This document shows positions 26,315 through 35,207 of a stretch of DNA of 64,000 bases, one piece after another; the first letter of the stretch is position 1; every line of letters begins with the position of its first letter. The notes beneath the pieces were generated by a model. The model worked only from the letters and a program-made list of their open reading frames with translations. It was not told the DNA's origin and did no database searches. Origin of the DNA: Clostridium_I sp047718555 (GTDB lineage: Bacteria > Bacillota > Clostridia > Clostridiales > Clostridiaceae); NCBI RefSeq assembly GCF_047718555.1, contig NZ_JBDNRK010000009.1, forward strand, positions 1 to 64,000, read 5' to 3'. The position numbers were made by a program, and so were the translations under genes.

Positions 26315-27486
26315 ATGCAGTAATTAGTCCTTGAGGTTAATTTTCCATCAACAAACACTGATGTAATCACTGGGAATTGATCATCTAATTTTTCTATTAT
26401 AATTATATCGGCCTTCTTACCTTCCTCTATGGATCCTATAATTTTATCCATATTTACTGCCCTTGCTGGATTTATCGTAACCAGATTAAACATTTTATTT
26501 ATATCAAGACCATGCTTTTCATTGAGTAAAAATACTGCATGAAGCATAGCTGCTGGATAATAATCACTGCAGAGTATGTCAATATAATTATTTTTTATAC
26601 CCTCTGCTGCACATAAATTACCTGAATGAGAGCCACCTAATAATACATTTGGAGCTCCTGCAATGGTATACATCCCCATTTTCTTAGCGGATTTTGCCAC
26701 ATCTAAAGTTATAGGAAATTCGCTTATACTTGCGCCATAATTTTTAACAACTTCTAATTTTTCCACACTATCATCATCATGAGAAGCAATGGAAATATTA
26801 TTTTCCATTGCTAAAGCTGCAATTTCCTTTATAGTTTCATCAGTTATTTTTTCCTTAGTCTCCCTACTATCAATTATTGTTTCAATTTCCTCATCAGATA
26901 TATGTCTGTAACCTCTCAATGTTTTTCTGTATACTTCCAAGCTTCTGTATTGACCCTGACCCGGAGTATGATCCATAAAAGAAATCAAATTAACTTTACC
27001 ATCCTTAATATATTTTTTTATATTGTCAATTTGATTAACATTATCTATTTCAATTCTTGCATGAAAATTATGCCTTATAAGAGGTTTATTTTTATGCAAT
27101 ACATTAATAGCATTAATCATTTCTCTCACATTTTCAGGATTTCTTATGGGAACATTTTTAAGTTGATTCTCATCCATAGTAATAGAATGAAACATGGTTG
27201 TTATTCCCTGATTAATTAAAATTTTTTCTTCTTCTCTTAAGCTTATTGAAAAATCCATTATTGATGTTGGTCTTGGCGCAGCCATAGTCTCAACATAATC
27301 GGAATGTATATCAATAAATCCTGGTGCCACATAGCCATTCTTAGCATCAATTACTTCTTTAAAATAATTGCTTCTAATCTGTCCCTGTTTCTTTATTTCT
27401 TTAATTGAATCATCTTCAATTAATAGATCATAACCTTCTAATATTTCATTTTCAGTTACTATTCTCCCATTTGTAATTAAGTACAC
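26311..27486 (-). CDS. phnM: Alpha-D-ribose 1-methylphosphonate 5-triphosphate diphosphatase
   Basis: An amidohydrolase-fold enzyme of about 391 residues that removes pyrophosphate from ribose 1-(alkylphosphonate) 5-triphosphate before C-P cleavage. The metal site HSDYVETMAAPRP (HXD-like), then IASHDDDS and a late SDYYPAAMLHA are typical. GTG at 27486 is preferred: it is 8 nt from AGGAGG, whereas a TTG two codons earlier (27490-27492) is only 2 nt away. It heads the second half of the phn genes after a 230-base gap. Confidence 0.9.
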   Translation of the reverse strand: MYLITNGRIVTENEILEGYDLLIEDDSIKEIKKQGQIRSNYFKEVIDAKNGYVAPGFIDIHSDYVETMAAPRPTSIMDFSISLREEEKILINQGITTMFHSITMDENQLKNVPIRNPENVREMINAINVLHKNKPLIRHNFHARIEIDNVNQIDNIKKYIKDGKVNLISFMDHTPGQGQYRSLEVYRKTLRGYRHISDEEIETIIDSRETKEKITDETIKEIAALAMENNISIASHDDDSVEKLEVVKNYGASISEFPITLDVAKSAKKMGMYTIAGAPNVLLGGSHSGNLCAAEGIKNNYIDILCSDYYPAAMLHAVFLLNEKHGLDINKMFNLVTINPARAVNMDKIIGSIEEGKKADIIIIEKLDDQFPVITSVFVDGKLTSRTNYCI

Positions 27487-27604
27487 TGGCAATCCCTCCT
27501 TTTTGATATCAGTAATTATTTTGTATTTGTTCCACTTACATCTAGTTCAATAAAATATTAAGGCAACTAATCATTGGATAAATTATATTTGCAAAATGTA
27601 GCTT

Positions 27605-27633
27605 TTATCTTCAAATACTTCTGAAATTGTCAA
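27605..27633 (-). promoter_or_regulatory. Candidate internal promoter before phnM
   Basis: On the minus strand TTGACA and AGATAA are 17 bases apart in the 238-base gap between phnK and phnM. The -10 box is weak. It would let phnM, the transferase, phnL and PhnPP be expressed apart from phnGHIJK. Confidence 0.4.
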
Positions 27634-27724
27634 TTTAAGTTGAAATTTATATCCTCACAGCATATAAATGTATCTAAAAGCTATGAAAATATAATTGCTG
27701 CAGCAACTATATATGAGATAATTA

Positions 27725-28567
27725 CTATAAAAGTGAATATACCAATTGTTGTGTGTATGCAGACTGTGGATCTTCAAGTATCTGATCTGTTAGTCCTCTT
27801 TCAATGATTTTTCCATTGAGCATAACAATGGTCCTATCTGCCAACATTCTTATAACACCTAGATCATGGGATACTACAATCATACTTATTCCAAGTTCTC
27901 TTTGAATTTCTTTAATTAAATCAAGTACATTGGCCTGTACAGATAAATCTAAGCCTGTAGTAACTTCATCCAGCAATAAAATTGGTGGATTATTTGATAG
28001 AGCTTTAGCAATTTGAACTCTTTGCTGCATTCCACCAGAAAAGTTTTTAGGAGCTTCCTTCATTCTAAAAAGTGGAATATTAACCTTTTCCAAAAGATTT
28101 TTACCCCTTTCCTCCATGTCACCCACATTTCTATGGCCGGCTGAAATTAATTTTTCAGCAATATTACCTATAGATGAGAAATTCATTCTCAGTCCCTGTA
28201 CTGGACTCTGATAAACTTTTCCCAATACATTATTCTTTATAAATCTTTTCTGCTGGGAGGATTCTAAAAATATATTAGCTTTTCCTTCTTTGTAATTACC
28301 TATATATGCCTCTCCAGAAGTAACTTCTTTATCAAAATATAGGCATTCCATCATGGTAGACTTGCCGCTGCCACTTTCCCCTACAACTCCAAGTATCTCT
28401 CCTTGATATAAATCGAAAGAAATATCCTGGCATGCATATACAGTACCGCACTCAGGACAAAAATTCTTTTCCAGCTTGTCTCTTGATTCACTGCATTTTT
28501 CACAGCCGCTGCCAAATTGTTTATTTAAGTTTTTAATCCTTAGTATTGGCTCTTCCATAAATATCAT
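27725..28567 (-). CDS. phnK: C-P lyase complex ABC-like ATPase PhnK
   Basis: A 280-residue ABC-type ATPase that docks on the PhnGHIJ core. Walker A GESGSGKST, signature FSGGMQQRVQIAKAL, Walker B ILLLDEVTTGLD and VSHDLGVIRMLAD are clear. Residues about 20-45 hold two Cys pairs (CEKC and CPECGTVYAC), a zinc-ribbon-like insert absent from E. coli PhnK but common in clostridial ones. It follows phnJ by 21 nt. The C-terminal half resembles the oligopeptide-transporter ATPases, as usual for PhnK. Confidence 0.92.
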   Translation of the reverse strand: MIFMEEPILRIKNLNKQFGSGCEKCSESRDKLEKNFCPECGTVYACQDISFDLYQGEILGVVGESGSGKSTMMECLYFDKEVTSGEAYIGNYKEGKANIFLESSQQKRFIKNNVLGKVYQSPVQGLRMNFSSIGNIAEKLISAGHRNVGDMEERGKNLLEKVNIPLFRMKEAPKNFSGGMQQRVQIAKALSNNPPILLLDEVTTGLDLSVQANVLDLIKEIQRELGISMIVVSHDLGVIRMLADRTIVMLNGKIIERGLTDQILEDPQSAYTQQLVYSLL

Positions 28568-28588
28568 TTCAAATCACCACCATAATCA

Positions 28589-29446
28589 TTAATATCCATT
28601 ATTGATTTTCTCTTCGTTATTCATTCTTTCAAGACAATAACTTGTATCATTACACTGATAATATTTTTCACCAGTTTTTTCATCTATGAATTCATCAAGG
28701 TATACATTAGCAGCGCCACATATTCTGCAACTCTTTCCCTCAAAATTTTCTGTTTTAAAGGCATAATCCTCAAAATGTAAGGATTTTATTTCCGTATAAG
28801 GCGGCACAGCATATATTTTTTTCTCTCTGCCTGCTCCCAAAAGAATTAAAGCTTCAGAATAATTCATTTTTTTATTATCAAAACGTGGAATAGGACTTGG
28901 TGACATCACATATCTTCCATTGACAAATACAGGATGATCAGCCCCAGTTGACATATCTCCATATTTCATAATTTGTTCAAAAAGCATTAGCCAAACACCA
29001 CTATACTCATTTTCAGCATGAAGTCTTTTTGTTTTATATTCACTAGGTTCAACGGCCCTAAGTGGTTCTGGAATTGGAACCTGCAAAACCAGTATCTGAT
29101 TACTTTCAAGCTTTACTTCTGGAATTCTATGTCTTGATTGAATTATAGTAGCCTCTTCTGTTTTTTCTGTAATTTTTACACCAGTAGTATTTTGTATAAG
29201 TTTTTTTATATTTACTGCGTTTACAGATTCATCGGACCCTTGATCTATAACCTTTAATATATCTTCTTTTCCAATTAAGGATAGTGTTAATTGAAGTCCT
29301 CCTGTACCCCAGCCTCTTGCAATGGGCATTTCTCTTGATGCAAAGGGTACCTGATACCCGGGGATTGCAACAGCCTTTAAAGAAGCTCTCCTAATTTCCT
29401 TCTTAGAGCTTTCATCAAAGAAAGCAAAATTATAATTTATCTTCAT
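28589..29446 (-). CDS. phnJ: Alpha-D-ribose 1-methylphosphonate 5-phosphate C-P lyase
   Basis: The radical SAM enzyme that breaks the C-P bond. It is 285 residues long, with the atypical Fe-S and radical motif CX2CX21CX5C at Cys240, 243, 265 and 271, one residue off the E. coli positions. PGYQVPFASREMPIARGWGTGG and the GADHPVFVNGRYVMSPSPIPR block are strongly conserved family parts. It works in the PhnGHIJ complex. The start overlaps the end of phnI by 17 bases. Confidence 0.96.
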   Translation of the reverse strand: MKINYNFAFFDESSKKEIRRASLKAVAIPGYQVPFASREMPIARGWGTGGLQLTLSLIGKEDILKVIDQGSDESVNAVNIKKLIQNTTGVKITEKTEEATIIQSRHRIPEVKLESNQILVLQVPIPEPLRAVEPSEYKTKRLHAENEYSGVWLMLFEQIMKYGDMSTGADHPVFVNGRYVMSPSPIPRFDNKKMNYSEALILLGAGREKKIYAVPPYTEIKSLHFEDYAFKTENFEGKSCRICGAANVYLDEFIDEKTGEKYYQCNDTSYCLERMNNEEKINNGY

Positions 29447-30554
29447 TCATTGCACCTTTTCCTTTCCTGGTCTTACGAACGCTATCTAATTTTGATTGAA
29501 AGGTTACGTAGTGGGGTAATTTTAAATGAGACATAAAACCTGAAGATTCAACACTATCTATATGCATAAGTACAAATTCTTCATTATGAGTAGGATATTT
29601 TTCATCTTTAGTTTCCAAACATTGATCAAGTATAGCCATAGCCATGGCCTTTGTTTCATTTTGTCCATAACAGATACCGTAGCCTATTCCAAACTCAAGA
29701 CTTTTCTCACCCTTTTTCCCATCTACAGTTTTTGGTATAAACATTTCTACTTCTGTAACCTCAATATCGCCAATATAAAAATCATCCTCTTCCTCACAGG
29801 TGTCCTCAAGGGGATCACTAATATATAGTGATAAATTTCCTACTCTCAATTCCCCTACAGTAGGATGAAGTGACCCATAACCTCTTAAGGCTGCATAACC
29901 TAATGAGACAACAGCTCCCGTCTGTCCCCTTGTTAAAATCTGTAATCTTTCACTTCTCTCTGTTGGGAATTCTATACTTTTTTTAGTTATGTCAATTGGG
30001 TCTTTATCATCTTTTTCATAAGCTCTAATAAGTCCCTCTTCTCTTAAAAAATCCATAACCTTAGGAAGATTTCTAAGCCCATTTTCACTTTCCTGCTGTG
30101 CTGCATCACTCTGAAATTTCCTTAACCAGCTTAAGGCCTCTTCTTTAGATTCATCTGCAAGTTCAAAATCCATAAGTCTGTGAGTATAATCATAGGCTGC
30201 TCCCAGAATTTGTCCTCCTAGTACATCTTTAAAGCTTGCTGAAATTCTTCTTTCCACTGACATATGGATAGATTCAACTGTTCTTGTATAATGTTTCCTT
30301 GGTAAAGTAGATCTGTAAGCTCTCAATAAAAATACTGCTTCCTCAGAATTACCCTCCGACTGTTTAATTGCAAGGGCCGCCAATTCTTCAGAATACAAAC
30401 TGCTTTCTGACATTATTTGATCAATAAGTCCTCTCATTCCTGACTGTATCTCATTAACCTTTAAAATCTCGCCGCCTTTTAATCTTTTATATTTTAACCT
30501 CTTAATAGATTCCTCTATAGCCTTAGTTCCACCCTTTACAGCAACATAACCCAC
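29430..30554 (-). CDS. phnI: C-P lyase core subunit PhnI (nucleosidase)
   Basis: A 374-residue subunit that, with PhnG, H and L, couples phosphonate to the ribose of ATP with loss of adenine. It starts MGYVAVKGGTKAIEES and has RQ-rich family blocks: AALAIKQSEGN, VFLLRAYRSTLPR, LGGQILGAAYDYTHRLMDFEL, LTRGQTGAVVSLGYAALRGYG and GIGYGICYGQNETKAMAMAILD. Translation begins at a GTG (30554) with AAGGTGA 6 nt upstream. It overlaps phnJ and follows phnH by one base, so all are coupled. Confidence 0.95.
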   Translation of the reverse strand: MGYVAVKGGTKAIEESIKRLKYKRLKGGEILKVNEIQSGMRGLIDQIMSESSLYSEELAALAIKQSEGNSEEAVFLLRAYRSTLPRKHYTRTVESIHMSVERRISASFKDVLGGQILGAAYDYTHRLMDFELADESKEEALSWLRKFQSDAAQQESENGLRNLPKVMDFLREEGLIRAYEKDDKDPIDITKKSIEFPTERSERLQILTRGQTGAVVSLGYAALRGYGSLHPTVGELRVGNLSLYISDPLEDTCEEEDDFYIGDIEVTEVEMFIPKTVDGKKGEKSLEFGIGYGICYGQNETKAMAMAILDQCLETKDEKYPTHNEEFVLMHIDSVESSGFMSHLKLPHYVTFQSKLDSVRKTRKGKGAMNEDKL

Positions 30555-30555
30555 A

Positions 30556-31149
30556 TTAATTCACCTTCCTTAAAACCCTTGTGGTTCTTGGTAAACATGT
30601 TAAATTTGAATTTACATCTGTAAAAACTATATCTATTCCCATTGGAAATTCTATATTTTTTTCATGTAATTTTTCCAACCATATTTCATTTAGCCCCACA
30701 TCTATGTAATTTTCATCCTTTACACCTGGTCCCTTTAATGAAAACTTTTTTTCATTGCTTATCTTATTGGTCTCAATAAGCACAGTAGCTGATTTATGAG
30801 GATTTATTAAATCTCCCTCTTTAGCATAGATTAATGCTTCCTCCAGCATAATCTTGTCTGAATTCTTTAATACAAATATAAAATCAGCTTTTTCCACACT
30901 TTCAGCCTTAGCATAAGTTAATCGCTGAACAAACTTTGAAATTTCAGTCTCATATTTGGAAACAATCTTAAAACTCACCTCTGAATCCAATAAAATAAGC
31001 ATTAAGACTAATGTAGAATTTAAAACTTTTATATCAATATGGATTTTACTGCTCTCATCTTCTATGCTTTCAATAACTCCAGGTCTTGACATACAATTTA
31101 ATAATTTTCTATAGGCTGCCTGTATATCATGAACCATATGAATTTCCAT
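30556..31149 (-). CDS. phnH: C-P lyase core subunit PhnH
   Basis: A 197-residue structural subunit of the C-P lyase core. The N-terminus HMVHDIQAAYRKLLNCMSRPG is the classic PhnH start (usual QxxFRxLLxAMSRPG), and LKGPGVKDENYIDVGL near residue 150 and FPMGIDIVFTD are conserved. GGAGGAATAAGT lies before the ATG. It is one base upstream of phnI and 78 nt downstream of phnG. Confidence 0.93.
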   Translation of the reverse strand: MEIHMVHDIQAAYRKLLNCMSRPGVIESIEDESSKIHIDIKVLNSTLVLMLILLDSEVSFKIVSKYETEISKFVQRLTYAKAESVEKADFIFVLKNSDKIMLEEALIYAKEGDLINPHKSATVLIETNKISNEKKFSLKGPGVKDENYIDVGLNEIWLEKLHEKNIEFPMGIDIVFTDVNSNLTCLPRTTRVLRKVN

Positions 31150-31227
31150 ACTTATTCCTCCCTAAGCTAGACATCTTTTACTTACTATTTATTTTACATG
31201 CCTTATTTTCAAATATTTTATCTAAAA

Positions 31228-31650
31228 TTACACTTTCATACTTTCAAAATTAACCTTAGTTTTTAAAATCTTACTATCATTTAAAGCCTCTTCAGCTTTT
31301 ATCCTTGTCTCTTCTTCAACTAAGATTTTTTCCCAGTTACCTGTTTCCTTTAATCCTAAATTGTAAGCAGCATCAATAACTGCAAGCCAATAGGCAAACT
31401 CAGGTTTATTTCCTCTTACAATGCCTATACCAAAGCCTTCATTAATTTGTACCTTTGCCTCAGTAACAAGCACTTCTCCAAGATAAAATAATGAATTCTT
31501 AGAGCTTTCTCGCATTTTTATCATTACAAGAGCACTATCTGGCTCTTCTATGGTTTTTATCTCATAATTCTTATCTATTTCTTCAAACATATTTTTTGCT
31601 ATTTCACTAGATCCCTTAATTAAAATTTCAGTTCGCCTTCTTCTTCTCAT
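31228..31650 (-). CDS. phnG: C-P lyase core subunit PhnG
   Basis: A 140-residue PhnG. Conserved parts are FYLGEVLVTEAKVQINEGFGIGIVRGNKP and AVIDAAYNLGL. The ATG at 31650 is set by AAGGAGGG 8 nt upstream; a longer frame back to 31695 has no ribosome site. It is the first structural gene of the phn operon and is separated from the GntR gene by a palindromic repeat copy. Confidence 0.92.
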   Translation of the reverse strand: MRRRRRTEILIKGSSEIAKNMFEEIDKNYEIKTIEEPDSALVMIKMRESSKNSLFYLGEVLVTEAKVQINEGFGIGIVRGNKPEFAYWLAVIDAAYNLGLKETGNWEKILVEEETRIKAEEALNDSKILKTKVNFESMKV

Positions 31651-31762
31651 TTTTAAAACCCTCCTTAGACAATTTTTATTATATCTTGTTACCAAGTTCT
31701 AAATTGTAAATCCCTTGTTAAGGCATGTTAAATAATAATATTGTGATTTAACATTGTTATTG

Positions 31763-31967
31763 ATAAACAGAGTTTTTGGTATCGGTTGTAGTTTTTGTTT
31801 ATGACCTCTCATGCTTACTAGCTGAGCTCTTATTATATGTATTTAGATACTTGGAAATCGTTGTCCTTTAACCTAAATCGTTATCCATGGAAACATCCAC
31901 TGTTTACTCCCACTTTAAAGAAAAGCAGGTAAAACAAAATTTGTTTTACCTGCTTTTCTTCCGTCTC
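31763..31967 (+). repeat. Palindromic repeat, copy e
   Basis: GATAAACAGAGTTTTTGGTATCGG starts it (ends GATAAACAG and GGTATCGG), followed by TACTTGGAAATCGTTGTCCTTTA and TAAATCGTTATCCATGGAAAC as in copies b and g. The right hairpin is replaced by a different perfect palindrome (GCAGGTAAAACAAA facing TTTGTTTTACCTGC). It sits between phnF and phnG and could end phnF transcripts or carry signals for phnG. Confidence 0.7.
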
Positions 31968-31986
31968 ATTATTTATTTTTATGTTT

Positions 31987-32694
31987 CTAAATTATATATT
32001 TAAAATAATCACATCTATATATTATTTTTGTATATTCCAGTATCTTTCCTGTTTTAGCATCAGCGGAATTAGTTTCTAACACTAATAAAGGAACTAAACT
32101 GGAGCATTTTAATATATTACGTTCTTCTTCCCCTGGGAAGGAAACACTTAAAATACTTTTCTTAGACATAAATTCCTTGTATCCATTACTTCTATAGTAT
32201 TCAAACATGGAAGATATACTATCACCTGACTTTTCTATATCATGTAAAGTAGCTGATGATACATAAGAAATATGCAATGCCATTGGTATATCACTTATAA
32301 TTCTCAATCTTCCTATTTTATATACTTTATCACCTTGGCTTACACCCAATTCTTTAAAAATCTTTTCATTATATTCAATTCTTTTAAAGAATATATTCTT
32401 AGAAAAGAAATCATAGCCTTTCTTAATCATTTTTTCACTAAAGCTTTCATCACCAGATAAAACTAAATCAATAGGCTCATGCCTATTTCTTAAAAAGCTG
32501 CCTTTACCTTGCTTTGAATAGATATAGCCCATTTCTTCCAATCTTTCATAAGCTTTTCTTACCACTATCCTTGGAACTCCATAGATATCTGCCAAAGCAT
32601 TTTCTGAGGGCAATTTATCATCACTACTATAATCACCGTTATTAATATTGAATATTAAATCATCAATAATTTTGATTTCAATATTGTCCTTCAT
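31987..32694 (-). CDS. phnF: GntR/HutC-family regulator (PhnF-like)
   Basis: A 235-residue regulator: a GntR winged helix (KLPSENALADIYGVPRIVVRKAYERLEEMGYIYSKQGKG, shown by its ends KLPSENALA and YSKQGKGSF) and a UTRA effector domain (residues about 85-230) that ends with a strand-rich IIYRCDYFKY. The UTRA ligand in PhnF is thought to be phosphate or a phosphonate. Its place upstream of phnG makes it the likely regulator of the operon. AAAGGAGCAAAAG lies before the ATG. Confidence 0.85.
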   Translation of the reverse strand: MKDNIEIKIIDDLIFNINNGDYSSDDKLPSENALADIYGVPRIVVRKAYERLEEMGYIYSKQGKGSFLRNRHEPIDLVLSGDESFSEKMIKKGYDFFSKNIFFKRIEYNEKIFKELGVSQGDKVYKIGRLRIISDIPMALHISYVSSATLHDIEKSGDSISSMFEYYRSNGYKEFMSKKSILSVSFPGEEERNILKCSSLVPLLVLETNSADAKTGKILEYTKIIYRCDYFKYII

Positions 32695-32875
32695 AGACTT
32701 TTGCTCCTTTATTGATAATATAGTATGTGCTTATGATATATTAATTTGTTTAATTTAGTATTTTATTTAGGTAAAATAAAATTAACAATTTAGTGAAACA
32801 AATTATAATGAAAGTTGGTAACATACGATACATATTTTTATTAACAAAAGATCTATACTATGATTGAAGCAAGTT
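32695..32875. other. Promoter region of phnF
   Basis: AT-rich flank between phnF (minus) and repeat copy f. It contains TTTTATTTAGGTAAAATAAAAT, a short inverted repeat (given by its arms ATTTTA and TAAAAT) that could be a GntR-type operator, but I cannot support it further. Confidence 0.35.
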
Positions 32876-32994
32876 CTTAATTCAGGTGGGGATTCTTTTA
32901 CCCCATCTGAATTTTAGAACTGCAAATGCATGGCTTACTTGGCGTTGAACTCCCACTTGAAGAAATGGGAGACTTACGCCAAGTTAGTCAGGTT
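32876..32994 (+). repeat. Palindromic repeat, copy f (divergent form)
   Basis: The left hairpin is AGTTCT-AATTCAG-TGGGG with CCCCA-CTGAATT-AGAACT. The right hairpin is ACTTGGCGT-CTCCCA with TGGGAG-ACGCCAAGT, followed by TAGTCAGGTTAA. It shares the two-hairpin layout and the CTCCCACTT core with the other copies but has a different outer stem. It lies just upstream of the cupin gene. Confidence 0.7.
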
Positions 32995-33020
32995 AAAGAA
33001 TATTAAAGAGGTGAAATATA

Positions 33021-33356
33021 ATGAATAACTTAATAAAAAATATAGAATTTTCCAATATACTCAATTTAAAGGATTTAGTGTCATATCAGGAAGGCCAAGT
33101 TATAAGCAGAACTCTTGCACAAACACCATCTGTAAATATTACTTTATTTTCGCTGGACAAAAATGAAGGCATTAGTTCACATGTAACTCCAGGAGATGCT
33201 ATGGTTCAGGTACTGGATGGTACAGCTGAAATTACAATAGGAGATAATATTTTCACTGTTAAAGAAGAGGAAACTATAGTAATGCCTTCCAATATTCCAC
33301 ATGCACTCCAAGCTTGTGAAAAATTTAAAATGCTTTTGACAGTAATAAAAAATTAA
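33021..33356 (+). CDS. Small cupin protein
   Basis: A 111-residue single-domain cupin. GISSHVTPGDAMVQVLDGTAEITIGD (cupin motif 1 region) and ETIVMPSNIPHALQA (motif 2) place one His in each motif, so a metal site is possible. Such proteins often bind small ligands; no substrate is known. GAGGTGAAATATA precedes the ATG and a strong terminator follows, so it is a single-gene unit. Confidence 0.85.
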   Translation: MNNLIKNIEFSNILNLKDLVSYQEGQVISRTLAQTPSVNITLFSLDKNEGISSHVTPGDAMVQVLDGTAEITIGDNIFTVKEEETIVMPSNIPHALQACEKFKMLLTVIKN

Positions 33357-33365
33357 TTATTCTGT

Positions 33366-33416
33366 AAAGTGGCTGTATCAAATTAATATATAATTTGATA
33401 CAGCCACTTTTTTTAT
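33366..33416 (+). terminator. Cupin gene terminator
   Basis: AAAGTGGCTGTATCAAAT and ATTTGATACAGCCACTTT form an 18-bp perfect stem followed by a T-run. This is a very strong Rho-independent terminator 9 bases after the cupin stop. Confidence 0.93.
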
Positions 33417-33533
33417 TATCACACCGAATAAATATTTATAATTTCCATAACTTACTCCAAAGTGCGTACTACCTTAAATAGTTGCGTCGTAGTAAACTTA
33501 TAGTAATAAGATCTACGAATAAAAAGAGGAGAG

Positions 33534-34439
33534 ATGAAAATGAAATATACTGGACCAGTTTATCGTCCACCATTTGAAGCAAACTCATTATTACTACAAG
33601 TTACTGCAGGATGCAGCCATAATAAATGCAGCTTTTGTACCATGTATAACAATGTTCCTTTTCAAATAGAAACTATGGAACAAATTGAAAAAGATTTATT
33701 AGAAGCTAGAAAAGCTTATCCTGAAGTAAATCGTATATTCTTAGTAAATGCTGATCCATTTACTTTAAGTGCAGATAAACTTAAATTAATTGCAAAAAAA
33801 ATAAATGAAATTTTACCTAACGTTGAGACTATAGCTATGTATGCCTCAGTTAAAAACATAATAAATAAAACAGATGATGAGCTTAAAGAATTAAGAGCTT
33901 TAAAGATTAATGACCTTAATATTGGCTTAGAATCTGGTATGCCAGAAGTCGTTGAACACTTTAATAAGGGGTTTACTATTGATGAAGCGAAAGCACAGTT
34001 AAAGCGTTTAACAAATGCCGGTATAGACTTTAGTGTAAATATTATAATCGGAGGAGCTGGTAGTGAAAAAACACATGGAAATGCAATTGCAAATAGTAAA
34101 TTACTAAATGAAATTAATCCAAAGCTCATCTTTATTGCTACTTTACATGTTGATCCTGGCAGCCCACTTGATGAAGAATTAAATAAAGGGCTTTTTAAAG
34201 AAAATACCTTGCGTCAAAATATTGAAGAGGAAATTGAGATGCTAGGTGGACTTAACCTAGATAATACGTATTTCTTTGGTCTTCATACATCTAATGTAAT
34301 ACCAGTTCATGGTATGTTGCCAGAAAAGAAAGATGAAATGATTGCAGCACTAAAAGATGGTTTAAACTCAATAAGAGCAGAGTATTTAGACGCTCACCTT
34401 AAAAAAGGTGCAGAAGGTAGTATTCCAATACTAAGATAA
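33534..34439 (+). CDS. Radical SAM protein (Elp3/HemN-like fold)
   Basis: A 301-residue radical SAM protein. The cluster motif is TAGCSHNKCSFCTMY (Cys27, 32 and 35, a CX4CX2C spacing typical of this group). It continues with RIFLVNADPFTLSADKL, LNIGLESGMPEVVEHFNKG and VNIIIGGAGSEKTHG. The family is common in clostridia and lacks a known reaction. A TAGTTGCGTCGTAGTA repeat-like tract before the gene may be an operator. GAGGAGAG precedes the ATG; it is a single gene with its own terminator. Confidence 0.85.
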   Translation: MKMKYTGPVYRPPFEANSLLLQVTAGCSHNKCSFCTMYNNVPFQIETMEQIEKDLLEARKAYPEVNRIFLVNADPFTLSADKLKLIAKKINEILPNVETIAMYASVKNIINKTDDELKELRALKINDLNIGLESGMPEVVEHFNKGFTIDEAKAQLKRLTNAGIDFSVNIIIGGAGSEKTHGNAIANSKLLNEINPKLIFIATLHVDPGSPLDEELNKGLFKENTLRQNIEEEIEMLGGLNLDNTYFFGLHTSNVIPVHGMLPEKKDEMIAALKDGLNSIRAEYLDAHLKKGAEGSIPILR

Positions 34440-34442
34440 GAT

Positions 34443-34482
34443 TAAACGGTAAAGTAGATTAAATTATCTACTTTACCGTTTA
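34443..34482. terminator. Terminator between radical SAM and TrkA genes
   Basis: AAACGGTAAAGTAGAT and ATCTACTTTACCGTTT form a 16-bp perfect stem with a 6-base loop. The T-tail is weak on the plus strand; it probably serves the convergent genes on both sides. Confidence 0.7.
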
Positions 34483-34531
34483 ACTATATTTTAATAGTCA
34501 AAAGTCTGAAAACTATGCCAAATCTCTAAAC

Positions 34532-35206
34532 CTATTTTGGGTCATCGAACATATCCTCAAGGCCTTCTCTGGAGCCGTCTGCAACAACACTTAACACTTC
34601 ATCACCCGGCAATAATAAAGATTCTCCGCTTGGTACTAAGACCTTATTGTCTCTGACTATTGTCATTATTATACAGTCCTTTGGCAAATCCAATTCTTTT
34701 ATTTTTTTATGTGTGGCTTTTGCATTTCTCTCTATAATACTTTTTACAAGGGATATTTCTCCTTGTGCAAGATTTAATATTGTGGTAATGTTGCTTACCT
34801 CAGCTTCCTCCTCAATTAATCTTGCAATTATTCTGGCACCGCTTACAGCAGCATCCACACCCATGTCTTTTGTAAAAATCCATTCATTTTTTGGATTTTT
34901 TATTCTTGACACAACTTTTAAAACATCAAATTCAAACTTAGCAAGCTGGCATATTATCAGGTTGTCTTCATCATGTCCAGTACAAGCAACAACAATTTCA
35001 GCTTCAAGTATTCCTGCATTTTTTAACACATCTGGATCACACCCATTGCCGTTTATTATTATAGAATGTTTTAAATCTTTTTTAAGTTTTTCAATTTCTG
35101 ATTCTTCTTTTTCAATGACTATTACTTTTTCATTTTTTTCTTCCATTAAACCAGCAAGAAAGGAACCGATGCGACCTCCACCAACAATAATAATAGACAT
35201 ATGCAT
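34532..35206 (-). CDS. TrkA-type (RCK) NAD-binding regulatory protein 1
   Basis: An RCK protein of about 224 residues. The N-terminal Rossmann domain (SIIIVGGGRIGSFLAG, with the acidic VIVIEKEESE at strand 2) binds NAD(H) or ATP/ADP in the family. The C-terminal TrkA_C domain starts near residue 140 (EISLVKSIIERNAKATHKKI) and often binds c-di-AMP. RCK proteins gate K+ channels, but no channel is encoded here. Homology fixes the start at ATG 35206 (or 35200), yet AGGAGG is 56 nt upstream behind a hairpin. It is the last gene of the ATPase operon. Confidence 0.85.
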   Translation of the reverse strand: MHMSIIIVGGGRIGSFLAGLMEEKNEKVIVIEKEESEIEKLKKDLKHSIIINGNGCDPDVLKNAGILEAEIVVACTGHDEDNLIICQLAKFEFDVLKVVSRIKNPKNEWIFTKDMGVDAAVSGARIIARLIEEEAEVSNITTILNLAQGEISLVKSIIERNAKATHKKIKELDLPKDCIIMTIVRDNKVLVPSGESLLLPGDEVLSVVADGSREGLEDMFDDPK

Positions 35207-35207
35207 G

